Below, piece after piece: positions 25,273-33,532 of a DNA stretch of 64,000 bases; position 1 is the stretch's first letter, and every line of letters starts with the position of its first letter. The position numbers were made by a program, and so were the translations under genes. The notes below the pieces were generated by a model. It saw nothing but the letters and a program-made list of their open reading frames with translations, made no database searches and had not been told where the DNA came from. Source of the stretch: Alphaproteobacteria bacterium (GTDB lineage Bacteria; Pseudomonadota; Alphaproteobacteria; Rhodobacterales; Rhodobacteraceae); assembly GCA_030426685.1 (NCBI GenBank), contig JAUHYC010000004.1:1-64000 (forward strand), in the 5' to 3' direction.

Positions 25273-26453
25273 AAACCACTTCTGTGACAAAACGGTTAGC
25301 TGGCTTGGGTGGTGCCAAATGGGGCGTACATCTGAAGGCGCGTGAACATATCAAGGCAGGGGCGGATATCGTCGAAATGACGATTGGCGAACCGGATGTG
25401 CCCGTTCCAGACGCATTGATCGAAGCCACCGTGACCTCATTGCGGGCGTCACGGACCGGGTATTCCAACGGACGCGGCGAAGCGGGCCTGCTTGACGCGC
25501 TTGCAGCGCGCTACTCGGCCTCTCGCGGGCGGCTCTTCGGGCCTGAGAACTTTCTATGCTTTCCGGGGACACAAACCGCCCTGTTCGCAGTCATGGCCGG
25601 TGTCGCGCAGGCCGATGACGAAGTTCTTGTCGGCGATCCGATGTATGCGACCTATGAAGGGGTTGTGCGCGCTTCCGGGGCGGAAATGGTGCCGGTGCCG
25701 CTGCGGCCGGAACACGGGTTTTGCATGCAGGCCAAGGACATCGCTGCACGCATCACTCCGCGCAGTCGCGCCATTCTACTGACAACACCGCACAACCCGA
25801 CTGGTGCAATCCTGTCCGCGGCGGATATTGCCGAGATCGGACAACTGGCGATTGCGCATGATTTGTGGATCATTTCGGACGAGGTTTATGAAGAGTTGAT
25901 CTTTGATGGTGCCCGATTTGTTTCGCCATTGTCTGACCCGGAGCTGGCGGACCGCGTCATTGGGGTATCATCTATCTCGAAATCACATGCTGCCCCCGGG
26001 TTTCGCAGTGGCTGGTGCATAGGTCCAGCAGAGTTTTGCGAAGCGCTGCTGCCCTATTCCGAAACCATGCTTTTTGGCAATCAGCCCTTCATCGCGGACA
26101 TGACCGAAAAGGCGATCCGCGATGGATCCGAGGTTGCCCCCGGGATGGCTGCCCGTTTCTCAGGGCGCGCGTCCTTGCTGGCTGATCGCCTCGAGGCGGA
26201 AACGGATCTGACCGTGCACCGGCCTGAGGCGGGTATGTTCGCCCTCATCAACGTCTCATCCACCGGGCTTGATGGCGAAGCCTATGCCTGGGATCTGTTG
26301 CAGGCCGGAGTGGCTGTTATGCCGGGATCAGCCTTTGGTGACAGCTTGAAGGATTGGGTGCGAGTAGCCCTGACGATCAATGACACCGACTTCGCCACCG
26401 CAGTCTCGCGTATCGTTGATCACGCCAGCAGGAAATCGAGCGAGGTCGCATGA
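25269..26453 (+). CDS. aruH: class I/II aminotransferase, probable arginine:pyruvate transaminase
   Basis: A PLP enzyme of 394 residues. The fold-type I signatures are visible: TTPHNPTGAIL, ISDEVYEELIF, the Schiff-base lysine in SSISKSHAAPG, and the phosphate-binding RSGWCIG. The next gene resembles 2-ketoarginine decarboxylase. That is the same pairing as AruH-AruI in Pseudomonas, where arginine is transaminated to 2-ketoarginine. The symbol is by context. The enzyme could equally act on dimethylarginine or another cationic amino acid. The gene overlaps both neighbours by ATGA, so expression is coupled to the TetR gene and the decarboxylase. Confidence 0.78.
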   Translation: MKTTSVTKRLAGLGGAKWGVHLKAREHIKAGADIVEMTIGEPDVPVPDALIEATVTSLRASRTGYSNGRGEAGLLDALAARYSASRGRLFGPENFLCFPGTQTALFAVMAGVAQADDEVLVGDPMYATYEGVVRASGAEMVPVPLRPEHGFCMQAKDIAARITPRSRAILLTTPHNPTGAILSAADIAEIGQLAIAHDLWIISDEVYEELIFDGARFVSPLSDPELADRVIGVSSISKSHAAPGFRSGWCIGPAEFCEALLPYSETMLFGNQPFIADMTEKAIRDGSEVAPGMAARFSGRASLLADRLEAETDLTVHRPEAGMFALINVSSTGLDGEAYAWDLLQAGVAVMPGSAFGDSLKDWVRVALTINDTDFATAVSRIVDHASRKSSEVA

Positions 26454-28054
26454 GCAGAATGACAGTCGGCGAAGCTCTGGTTGCTTCGCTTCGTCAGAGG
26501 GATGTGGACTGCGTCTTCGGAATTCCGGGTGTTCACACGATTGAGCTTTATCGCGGGCTTGCGACCTCGGGCCTTCGCCATGTGACGCCGAGGCATGAAC
26601 AGGGTGCGGGATTCATGGCAGATGGCTATGCGCGGGTGTCGGACAAACCGGGTGTGGCCTTTGTGATCACCGGCCCTGGATTGACCAACACGCTAACGCC
26701 GATGGCGCAGGCGCGCGCGGATTCAATACCGATGCTGGTGGTGTCCGGCGTCAACAAAACCGCGTCGCTTGGCAAGGGATTAGGACATCTGCATGAATTG
26801 CCAGACCAACAGGGGCTGGCCAAAACGGTTGCGAAGATGTCCGAACAAGTCTCCGACACAAACGCTCTGGACCCAGTCTTGGACCGCGCTTTTCACAATC
26901 TAAACAACGGTCGCCCCGGTCCGGTGCATATCGAGGTTCCATTGGATATCGCAGCGGGTGAATATCTGAAAGCACCAGTTGAGGCGCTCAATCCAGCGCC
27001 CTCAGTCGATCCGAAATTAATCACACATGCCGCAAAACAACTGGCTGAAGCAAAGAAAGTTGTCATTCTGGCGGGCGGTGGTTCGAAACGTGCTGGGGGC
27101 GGTTTGCAAGCTTTGGCCGAAGCTCTGGATGCTCCCGTGGTGCAAACCGTCAATGCGCGTGGTCTGATGCACGGGCATCCACTTACCGTTCCGGCCAGCC
27201 CCAGCCTGAGAGCGGTGCGCGCACTGATAGAAAGCGCCGATTGCGTACTGGCCTTTGGAACCGAGCTGGGGCCAACCGACTACGATATGTATGCAACCGG
27301 CAAAATTGCAGAAATGTCCGGCCTGATCCGGATTGATTTGTGCAGTGGCCAATTGGCTCGATACGAGGCTACGCTTGCCATTCGAGGTGACGTTAATCTG
27401 GTTGTGCCAGCGCTGATTGATGCCTTGCCGACAACAGCAAAGCAAAACGATGGTGCGGAACTTGCCAAAAGAACGCGCGACGCAGCCTGGGATGAGATAG
27501 GTCCGGGCTATCGCCATCAAGTCAAAATCTTGGAAGCGATGCGTTCTGCGGCCCCAAATGCGCTGATGGTCGGAGATTCCACTCAACCGATTTATGCCGG
27601 CAATCTATATTACGATCACGACCGGGCTGGTGGCTGGTTCAACGCCGCAACAGGGTATGGCGCGCTTGGTTATGGGATACCCGCGGCCATCGGCGCAGCG
27701 ATTGCCGATCCCTTGGCGCAGGTGATCTGCATTGTCGGCGATGGTGGCGCACAGTTTTCATTGCCTGAAATCATGGCTGCGGTAGACGAAAACCTGCCGG
27801 TCACCTTCGTGATCTGGAACAATCATGGGTATCGGGAAATTGCCACGTCGATGCAGAATGTGGGTGTGACGGTCACAGGGTGCGATCCCTCACCACCAGA
27901 TTTTGCTGCAACGGCCAAGTCATTTGGCATCCCGTTCACCACGGTTCCAGCCGAACCACGGGCCGTCGCGCAGGCGTTGCGCGATACTGTCGTCCTGAAT
28001 GGGCCAACAATGGTCGAAATCACCGCTCCGAAATCAGAACGTTCGAAAGATTGA
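26450..28054 (+). CDS. aruI: ThDP enzyme, probable 5-guanidino-2-oxopentanoate decarboxylase
   Basis: 534 residues, POX/acetolactate-synthase architecture. ThDP-activating E50 is in PRHEQGAGFMADGYAR; the cofactor motif is GDGGAQFSLPEI with IWNNHGYREI. The order transaminase then decarboxylase next to a cationic amino-acid importer matches the arginine transaminase pathway. There, 2-ketoarginine is converted to 4-guanidinobutanal and CO2. No guanidinobutyraldehyde dehydrogenase or guanidinobutyrase lies in this window, so later steps must be elsewhere. Acetolactate synthase itself is unlikely, since no regulatory subunit or ilv gene is present. Confidence 0.78.
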   Translation: MSRMTVGEALVASLRQRDVDCVFGIPGVHTIELYRGLATSGLRHVTPRHEQGAGFMADGYARVSDKPGVAFVITGPGLTNTLTPMAQARADSIPMLVVSGVNKTASLGKGLGHLHELPDQQGLAKTVAKMSEQVSDTNALDPVLDRAFHNLNNGRPGPVHIEVPLDIAAGEYLKAPVEALNPAPSVDPKLITHAAKQLAEAKKVVILAGGGSKRAGGGLQALAEALDAPVVQTVNARGLMHGHPLTVPASPSLRAVRALIESADCVLAFGTELGPTDYDMYATGKIAEMSGLIRIDLCSGQLARYEATLAIRGDVNLVVPALIDALPTTAKQNDGAELAKRTRDAAWDEIGPGYRHQVKILEAMRSAAPNALMVGDSTQPIYAGNLYYDHDRAGGWFNAATGYGALGYGIPAAIGAAIADPLAQVICIVGDGGAQFSLPEIMAAVDENLPVTFVIWNNHGYREIATSMQNVGVTVTGCDPSPPDFAATAKSFGIPFTTVPAEPRAVAQALRDTVVLNGPTMVEITAPKSERSKD

Positions 28055-28057
28055 AAC

Positions 28058-28840
28058 ATGCCAGAGCCTACCTTTGAGTTCTCCCACGCGATCACCCGTC
28101 GCCCGGCTCCGACCATAGCGGGCGGGTTGCGCGCAGAAGATATAGGAAACCCGGATTTCGACGGGATGATGGCGGCACATCAGGCATATGTGACTGCGCT
28201 GAAAAGTACCGGAGCGGAGGTGATCGAACTCGGTCCCCTTAACGCATTCCCTGACGCGCAATTTGTCGAGGATACAGCGCTCTGCCTGCCGCAGGGCGCT
28301 GTGCTGATGCGGCCAGGTGCACCTTCGCGGCTGGGCGAAGCGGCCGAAATGGCACCAACGCTTCGTGCTTGCTACGATACAGTGCGTCAAATCAAAGGCC
28401 CCGGTCATATTGAAGGTGGAGATATCCTCGTAACCGGCCGCGAAATTCTGGTGGGCCGGTCAGAGCGCACTGACGCTGACGGTGTTGCGGAACTGGCGAG
28501 TATCACCTCCGAGTGGGGTCACAAACTGCGGGAGGTATTCACCCCCGAAGGTGTTCTGCATTTCAAGACAGATTGTTCGCTGATGGATGCAGAGACAATC
28601 TTGTCAACCCGGCGACTGGATGCATCAGGCTGCTTCGACGGCTACCGGGTCCTGCATGTGGCCGATGGTGAAGAGGCCGCTGCCAACGCCATCCGCTTCA
28701 ACAATCTGGTGCTAATGGCCGCCGGTTTCCCGCGCACGGCAGAGATGCTGGATCGCGAAGGCTATGAGATCGTTGAAATTGACAACACCGATTGCGCAAA
28801 GCTGGATGGCGGTATGTCTTGCTTGTCGCTAAGGTTCTGA
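28058..28840 (+). CDS. ddaH: dimethylarginine dimethylaminohydrolase (DDAH)
   Basis: 260 residues. Hydrolyses N-omega-methylated arginines to citrulline and a methylamine. The guanidine-modifying-enzyme fold is recognisable. The substrate-binding FVEDTA and GPGHIEGGD are present. The catalytic His is H168 (VLHFKTDC) and the nucleophile C255 (GGMSCLSLRF), 87 residues apart, exactly the spacing of His162 and Cys249 in the Pseudomonas enzyme. It starts 3 bases after the decarboxylase gene. Its presence implies the operon handles methylated arginines released from protein turnover as well as arginine. Confidence 0.88.
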   Translation: MPEPTFEFSHAITRRPAPTIAGGLRAEDIGNPDFDGMMAAHQAYVTALKSTGAEVIELGPLNAFPDAQFVEDTALCLPQGAVLMRPGAPSRLGEAAEMAPTLRACYDTVRQIKGPGHIEGGDILVTGREILVGRSERTDADGVAELASITSEWGHKLREVFTPEGVLHFKTDCSLMDAETILSTRRLDASGCFDGYRVLHVADGEEAAANAIRFNNLVLMAAGFPRTAEMLDREGYEIVEIDNTDCAKLDGGMSCLSLRF

Positions 28841-29177
28841 TGGCTTGGTCAAAGGCCTTGTTCCAAGGTTTTTGAGCTTGCCGAGCTGCCCTGGCGATTG
28901 CGACGAGGTTTTTCAGCCACCTTGGCCGAGGTTGCTGACAGGCGGTGTATGACGTCTGAGCCTCATGGTTTGACCACGTTTGTTCGCGAGCCAGCACCGT
29001 CTCTCTTCATCATCTCGAACAGTTGCATGTGGCCGATCAGGACCACGGATCAGAAGGAAGAGGATACGAGAAAAGTAACACAGGCTGCGACCATCGGCTT
29101 GGATGAGAGCCGAGATTGGTTGGACATCCAACCGGAATCTCTTAATGCTCCAAGCCAGATTTCTGTCGAGAGTGACC
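28841..29177. other. gap without recognised gene
   Basis: About 340 bases between ddaH and the MaoC-Pta gene. An antisense frame (28698-28997) and an extension of the downstream gene exist, but neither has a ribosome site or family similarity. No clear terminator hairpin follows ddaH. The base composition suggests remnant coding DNA, unidentified. Confidence 0.4.
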
Positions 29178-30563
29178 ATGCGATATCACAACAAGCCCTA
29201 CGATCAGCTTCAGGTCGGCGAGACAGCCGAACTTGCACGGATCTGTACTGAGGACGATTTTTATGCCTTTGCATCGAACTCGGGCAATCACAATCCGCTG
29301 CATTTGGCCTCCGAAGACGGGGACGGCGATAATGTGGACGAGGCGATTGCTCCGGCGATGTTTGTTGGCGCCCTGATATCGGCGGTGCTGGGCAATATAT
29401 TGCCCGGTGCCGGTACACTCTACAAATCGCAGACACTCGAATTCAGTAACCGTGCGCATGCGGGCGAGGAGCTTATCGCCCGTGTGGCCGTCGTCGAAAA
29501 ACGCGAGAATCGCGAGGTGGTGATAAAAACCAGCGTCACAAGGCCCAGCGACGGAGCGATCATCGTCTCGGGCACCGCCGTGGTCATTGCGCCTGAAAAG
29601 GAGATGTCATTTCATGAAATCGAGGTGCCCGGTCTGGTGGTGCAGCGGCACCGGCATTTCGACGCGCTGCTTGACCGCTCGCGCCCCTTGCCGCCGATCC
29701 CGACGGCCGTTGTCGCCCCGGAAGAGCCAAACTCGCTGGGGGGTGCGTTGCTGGCGGCGCGCGAAACCATTATCGAGCCGATCCTGATCGGCGACCCGGA
29801 CAAGATTGCACAGGCCGCGCGCGACATTGCACTGCCGCTGGGCGATACCGAGATCATCCCCGTTCAAGGACATTTCGATGCCGCCAACAAAGCGGTCGAC
29901 CTGGTGGTAGATGGCCGCGCCGAGGCGCTGATGAAGGGCCATTTGCACACCGACGATCTGCTGCGTGCAGCCCTCAGGCGTGACCGGGGTCTGAAGGTCG
30001 GGCGGCGGTTTACCCATGTGTTTGTCATGGACGTTCCCGGCCAGCCGCACCCGCTGCTGGTGACAGACGCGGCCATCAATATCGAGCCTGATCTCGAGAC
30101 CAAGATCGACATCACGCAGAACGCCATCGATCTGGCGATCTCGATCGGTATTGAATCGCCGAAAGTTGGCGTTCTTTCGGCAGTTGAAACGGTGAATCCG
30201 GCCATTCGTTCCTCGATCGATGCCGCACTGTTATCCAAGATGGCCGAGCGCGGGCAGATCAAGGGCGGACTGGTTGATGGCCCTCTGGCGATGGATAACG
30301 CGGTCAGTCTGGCTGCGGCGCGCACCAAGGGGATTGTATCCGAAGTGGCCGGGCGCGCCGACATTCTGGTCGTACCCAATCTGGACGCTGGCAATATGTT
30401 GGCAAAACAGCTGACCTATATTGCCCATGCCGAAGGAGCCGGAGTGGTGCTGGGGGCGCGTGTGCCGATTATCCTGAACAGCCGGGCAGATGATGAAAAG
30501 GCACGGCTGGCCTCCTGCGCTGTCGCGGCGCTGCATGCGGCACGCCTGTCTGGAAAGGTCTGA
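29178..30563 (+). CDS. MaoC-like hydratase / phosphate acyltransferase fusion
   Basis: 461 residues from ATG 29178; the upstream extension of the frame lacks similarity. Residues 1-135 are a hot-dog MaoC domain. Residues about 160-461 are a phosphate acetyl/butyryltransferase (SLGGALLAARETIIEPILIG, MKGHLHTDDLLRAALRR, SIGIESPKVGVLSAVE). The usual hydratase Asp-His motif GDxNPxH reads SGNHNPLH, with Asn for the catalytic Asp, so hydratase activity is doubtful; this may be normal for the fusion family. It overlaps acetate kinase by one base. Together they should interconvert acyl-CoA, acyl phosphate and acid + ATP. Confidence 0.87.
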   Translation: MRYHNKPYDQLQVGETAELARICTEDDFYAFASNSGNHNPLHLASEDGDGDNVDEAIAPAMFVGALISAVLGNILPGAGTLYKSQTLEFSNRAHAGEELIARVAVVEKRENREVVIKTSVTRPSDGAIIVSGTAVVIAPEKEMSFHEIEVPGLVVQRHRHFDALLDRSRPLPPIPTAVVAPEEPNSLGGALLAARETIIEPILIGDPDKIAQAARDIALPLGDTEIIPVQGHFDAANKAVDLVVDGRAEALMKGHLHTDDLLRAALRRDRGLKVGRRFTHVFVMDVPGQPHPLLVTDAAINIEPDLETKIDITQNAIDLAISIGIESPKVGVLSAVETVNPAIRSSIDAALLSKMAERGQIKGGLVDGPLAMDNAVSLAAARTKGIVSEVAGRADILVVPNLDAGNMLAKQLTYIAHAEGAGVVLGARVPIILNSRADDEKARLASCAVAALHAARLSGKV

Positions 30564-31735
30564 TGGATCATATCGTTACGCTGAATGCGGGGTCATCTTC
30601 GCTGAAATTCGGGTTGTTCGCTCGGCAGGGGGACGCACCCGTCCCAATCTGCACCGGGCTGGTCGACCGGATTGGCGGCGCCGAGGCGTCTGTCAGCCTG
30701 CGCGGACCGGACGGCGGCAAGCTTTCCGAAGAGGTCTCGGACATGATCCCGGATCATGAGAGTGCGCAGGATCGGGTGCTGACACTGCTTCAGCGCCAGT
30801 TTCCGGCGGCCCGGATCGCCGCAGTTGGTCACCGCGTCGTGCATGGCGGCCCGGATAATGACCGCCCCATCATATTGACACCCGACGGTCTGCGCGCATT
30901 GGAACAGCTTGAACCGTTCGCACCGCTGCACCAGCCCTATAATCTTGCCGGAGCGCGGGCGGCGATGGGCCGGTTCCCGGAGGCAACGCAGGTCGTCTGT
31001 TTCGACACCGCCTTTCATCGGCATCACCCTTGGGTCAATGACACGTTCGCCCTGCCGACCGAGTATTATGACATCGGTGTTCGCCGCTATGGGTTTCATG
31101 GTCTGAGCTATCAATATATCGCGGGCCATCTGGCCCAGACCGCACCCGAGCTACATTCCGGACGAGTCATCGTGGCTCATCTGGGGAATGGCGCGTCGAT
31201 GTGTGCGATGCGTGCGGGGCAATCCGTGGGCTCGACCATGGGTTTCTCGGCGCTCGACGGGCTACCGATGGGCACACGCTGCGGGCAGCTCGATCCGGGT
31301 GTCATGCTGTATCTGATGGAGCAGAAGGGCATGGGTGCGGCCGAAATCTCGGACCTTCTGTATCGCAAATCCGGCTTGCTGGGCCTGTCCGGTCTGTCCA
31401 GCGACATGCGGACGCTGGAGCAATCGGATACGACCGAGGCCCGACGGGCGATCGAATATTTCACCTTTCGCGCGCGGCGGGAATTGGGGTCGCTCGCAGC
31501 GGTGCTGGGTGGGCTTGATGCTGTGGTGTTCACCGGTGGAATCGGCGAGAACTCGGCGCGGGTGCGTGCCCAGATCTGCGCGGACATGGCGTGGCTTGGC
31601 ATAGAACTGGACGCGCAGTCCAACGATGCCAGTGCACGCGTCGTCTCAACTGCGGCATCCGGTGTGCAGGTGATGGTCATCCCGACCAACGAAGAGCTTG
31701 TGATCGCCCGCGCGGCGGCCGAAATGTCGGCCTGA
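30563..31735 (+). CDS. ackA: acetate/propionate/butyrate kinase
   Basis: 390 residues, the normal length. ASKHA-fold signatures: N-terminal LNAGSSSLKFGLF, GHRVVHGG, the catalytic region FDTAFHRHHPW, GFHGLSYQYI, and the adenosine motif FTGGIGENSARVR. It transfers phosphate between acyl phosphate and ADP. It is translationally coupled to the phosphate acyltransferase fusion (TGATG). The pair could serve overflow of acetyl- or butyryl-CoA, or acetate uptake. A terminator-like hairpin follows at 31899. Confidence 0.92.
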   Translation: MDHIVTLNAGSSSLKFGLFARQGDAPVPICTGLVDRIGGAEASVSLRGPDGGKLSEEVSDMIPDHESAQDRVLTLLQRQFPAARIAAVGHRVVHGGPDNDRPIILTPDGLRALEQLEPFAPLHQPYNLAGARAAMGRFPEATQVVCFDTAFHRHHPWVNDTFALPTEYYDIGVRRYGFHGLSYQYIAGHLAQTAPELHSGRVIVAHLGNGASMCAMRAGQSVGSTMGFSALDGLPMGTRCGQLDPGVMLYLMEQKGMGAAEISDLLYRKSGLLGLSGLSSDMRTLEQSDTTEARRAIEYFTFRARRELGSLAAVLGGLDAVVFTGGIGENSARVRAQICADMAWLGIELDAQSNDASARVVSTAASGVQVMVIPTNEELVIARAAAEMSA

Positions 31736-31898
31736 CAAGTCGCAATTCGCACGCAAACAGGCGTTATTTTGCTGGGGATTCGCAAAATAATTGCGCCTCT
31801 ACGGGAATCCCCCAATTTCGCCGCCCGTTCTGATGCGTTAATTATTCATTAACACACGGGCCAATAAGCCCACACCACTTTCACAAATTTCCCCCGAT

Positions 31899-31940
31899 GA
31901 GGGGCTGGCCTCTACCCCCTCGGCCGGCCCCTCTGCTTTT
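31899..31940. terminator. terminator hairpin between convergent genes
   Basis: GAGGGGCTGGCC (31899-31910) and GGCCGGCCCCTC (31922-31933) pair over 12 bases with one G-U, then TGCTTTT. The T-tract orientation serves the plus-strand acyltransferase-kinase transcript. The stem may also stop the convergent minus-strand transcript. Confidence 0.7.
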
Positions 31941-31946
31941 ATGGGG

Positions 31947-32621
31947 TTATGCTTGCGGGCCGGTATCGCGCAATATCTGCTGCACAAGGTTCGGCAATTC
32001 AGCGCTGTCGGCATAGCTGAATGTATGGGGCATCTCGGCGATCGGTGATTTGCGATACCCTTCGGTGAATAGCAAAAAGGGCACCGCTGCCCGTTCTGCG
32101 GTTTCTGCATCCACCTCGCTGTCTCCGACAAAGATCCGTGGGCCAACGGCGGGCAGCGCCGCAAAACTTGCATGCAGATGTGCCGGATCCGGTTTGCGGA
32201 TGGTCAGGGTATCCCCGCCATAGACTGTGTCGAAATACTGCGACAGGTTCAGGGCTTCCAAGACGTGTTGCGCAGGTTTCTCGGGCTTGTTGGTGCAGAC
32301 GCCCAAAACGCAGCCGATATCGCGCAACTGGGTCAGTGCAGCGGGTACGCCGGGATAGGGGGTCGTCTGGACGCAAGACGCCGCGTTGTAATGGTTTAGC
32401 GTGATCTTTGACAATTCAGAATGCCGCTCGGGGTTCAATCCGCAATGGTCCATGACCCGCTCAACAAGCTTGGGCAGGCCGTTGCCGACGAATCGCCGGA
32501 CCGTGTCGTGGGGCAGGGGCGCGATCCCCTGTTCATCCAGCATCCGGTTCGCGGCGTTGGCGATATCAGCGATGCTGTCTACCAGCGTGCCATCGAGATC
32601 AAATACTACAACCGCTGTCAT
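31947..32621 (-). CDS. gph: phosphoglycolate phosphatase (HAD family)
   Basis: 224 residues from the ATG at 32621. HAD motifs in order: VVFDLDGTLVDS (nucleophile Asp), GVCTNKPE, then the Lys motif region and FVGDSEVDAETA with the Mg-binding acidic pair. A helical cap lies between motifs I and II (HAD subfamily IA). Its length and the sequence YGGDTLTIRKPDPAHL fit Gph, which removes 2-phosphoglycolate formed in DNA repair or photorespiration-like reactions. It is a lone gene between convergent AckA and the divergent hemP unit. Confidence 0.85.
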   Translation of the reverse strand: MTAVVVFDLDGTLVDSIADIANAANRMLDEQGIAPLPHDTVRRFVGNGLPKLVERVMDHCGLNPERHSELSKITLNHYNAASCVQTTPYPGVPAALTQLRDIGCVLGVCTNKPEKPAQHVLEALNLSQYFDTVYGGDTLTIRKPDPAHLHASFAALPAVGPRIFVGDSEVDAETAERAAVPFLLFTEGYRKSPIAEMPHTFSYADSAELPNLVQQILRDTGPQA

Positions 32622-32846
32622 GACTATTCCGCCTTTGTGCAATGCCTGTTGTGGCCTAAAGCGCTGCGCTGATCGGCGCAACAGTCTGCTGGGTGAAAAG
32701 CTTGAGAATCCTGGGCTTGACAATTCTTACTGTTTTTATCAGATTAAATTTCACGAACAGTCAGCCAACCCGGTATAGGGTCAGCCAGATCAAGCGAACC
32801 ACGAACAGACAAGGCCAAGTGCCGAAACCGCTCTGGAGATGCCCCG

Positions 32847-33014
32847 ATGAACGCGCAGACCCCCAACCCGACCCAATGCTATGCTGTCTCGATGTTGCCG
32901 GCTCACAAGGCCGAAGAGCTGACAAAAGGCGGAAATCTGGCCCATATCGAATTGGGCGACCAGCTGTATACCCTGCGCATCACCCGCGCGGGTAAACTGA
33001 TCCTGACGAAATGA
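32847..33014 (+). CDS. hemP: hemin uptake protein HemP
   Basis: A 55-residue protein. The ATG at 32847 is preceded by TGGAGATG. The C-terminal YTLRITRAGKLILTK is the diagnostic HemP signature, and the preceding LAHIELGDQ fits the family. HemP is a small iron-regulated protein linked to haem uptake, reported as an activator of haem receptor expression in some bacteria. It overlaps the next gene by ATGA. A possible -35 TTGACA is at about 32716, but I see no iron-responsive box that I would defend. No haem receptor or hmu genes are within the window. Confidence 0.82.
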   Translation: MNAQTPNPTQCYAVSMLPAHKAEELTKGGNLAHIELGDQLYTLRITRAGKLILTK

Positions 33015-33487
33015 GCGCGCCAAATTCGCGGGGCGGCGCGACTGTCGGTCGTCTTTCGGATCTGAACCTGGTTGAAGCGGGTGCCGTGATGTATCTGCGC
33101 CTTTGGGGCGATGGAGCCAAGGGCCGGGCCGATGCCGCCAGCGATTTCGACATCGCGCTGGGCACCGATCAAGGGCGGGCGGCGATGCTGACGCTGGATC
33201 GGCTATGTTCACTTTGTGCGCATCACGGTCGGCGGCCTCTGGTGCGGCATGGGCTTGGCTGCGCCTGTCTGGGTGCGGATGAGAACTGCTTTGCCCAGAT
33301 GGTCGCCGCCGCGTCGGAAGGTGCGCGTGAGGATGCGATGATGATGGCCTCGCTGATCGTGCGGCCCGATTTCGCCCCTGCGCTGGCGTCCCTGTCCGAA
33401 GAGCTCGGCCTGGTACTGCGCCGAATGACTGCAACCATCCCCCTGCCGACAACCGGGCACCAACCCCCGATATCGGTGCTACACTGA
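33011..33487 (+). CDS. unknown protein co-transcribed with hemP
   Basis: 158 residues, coupled to hemP by ATGA. No membrane segment or signal peptide. The centre is cysteine- and histidine-rich (LCSLCAHHGRRP, GLGCACLGADENC), which could bind metal or haem. The N-terminal RLSDLNLVEAGAVMYLRLWGDG looks like a folded domain opening. I do not recognise the family. Position suggests a role in haem or iron handling. It is followed at once by a strong bidirectional terminator. Confidence 0.6.
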   Translation: MSAPNSRGGATVGRLSDLNLVEAGAVMYLRLWGDGAKGRADAASDFDIALGTDQGRAAMLTLDRLCSLCAHHGRRPLVRHGLGCACLGADENCFAQMVAAASEGAREDAMMMASLIVRPDFAPALASLSEELGLVLRRMTATIPLPTTGHQPPISVLH

Positions 33488-33497
33488 CCGGCAAACT

Positions 33498-33531
33498 CAA
33501 AACCCCGGCCATTTCGCCGGGGTTTTGTTTT
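33498..33531. terminator. bidirectional rho-independent terminator
   Basis: CAAAACCCCGGC (33498-33509) and GCCGGGGTTTTG (33516-33527) form a perfect 12-bp stem around six bases, with A and T tracts on both sides (TTTTGTTTTATT). It separates the hemP unit from the convergent aminotransferase gene. Confidence 0.9.
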
Positions 33532-33532
33532 A

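Noticed and set aside
28698..28997. Minus-strand open frame overlapping the ddaH end
   Set aside because: It overlaps the catalytic C-terminus of ddaH and resembles no protein I know; probably not a gene.
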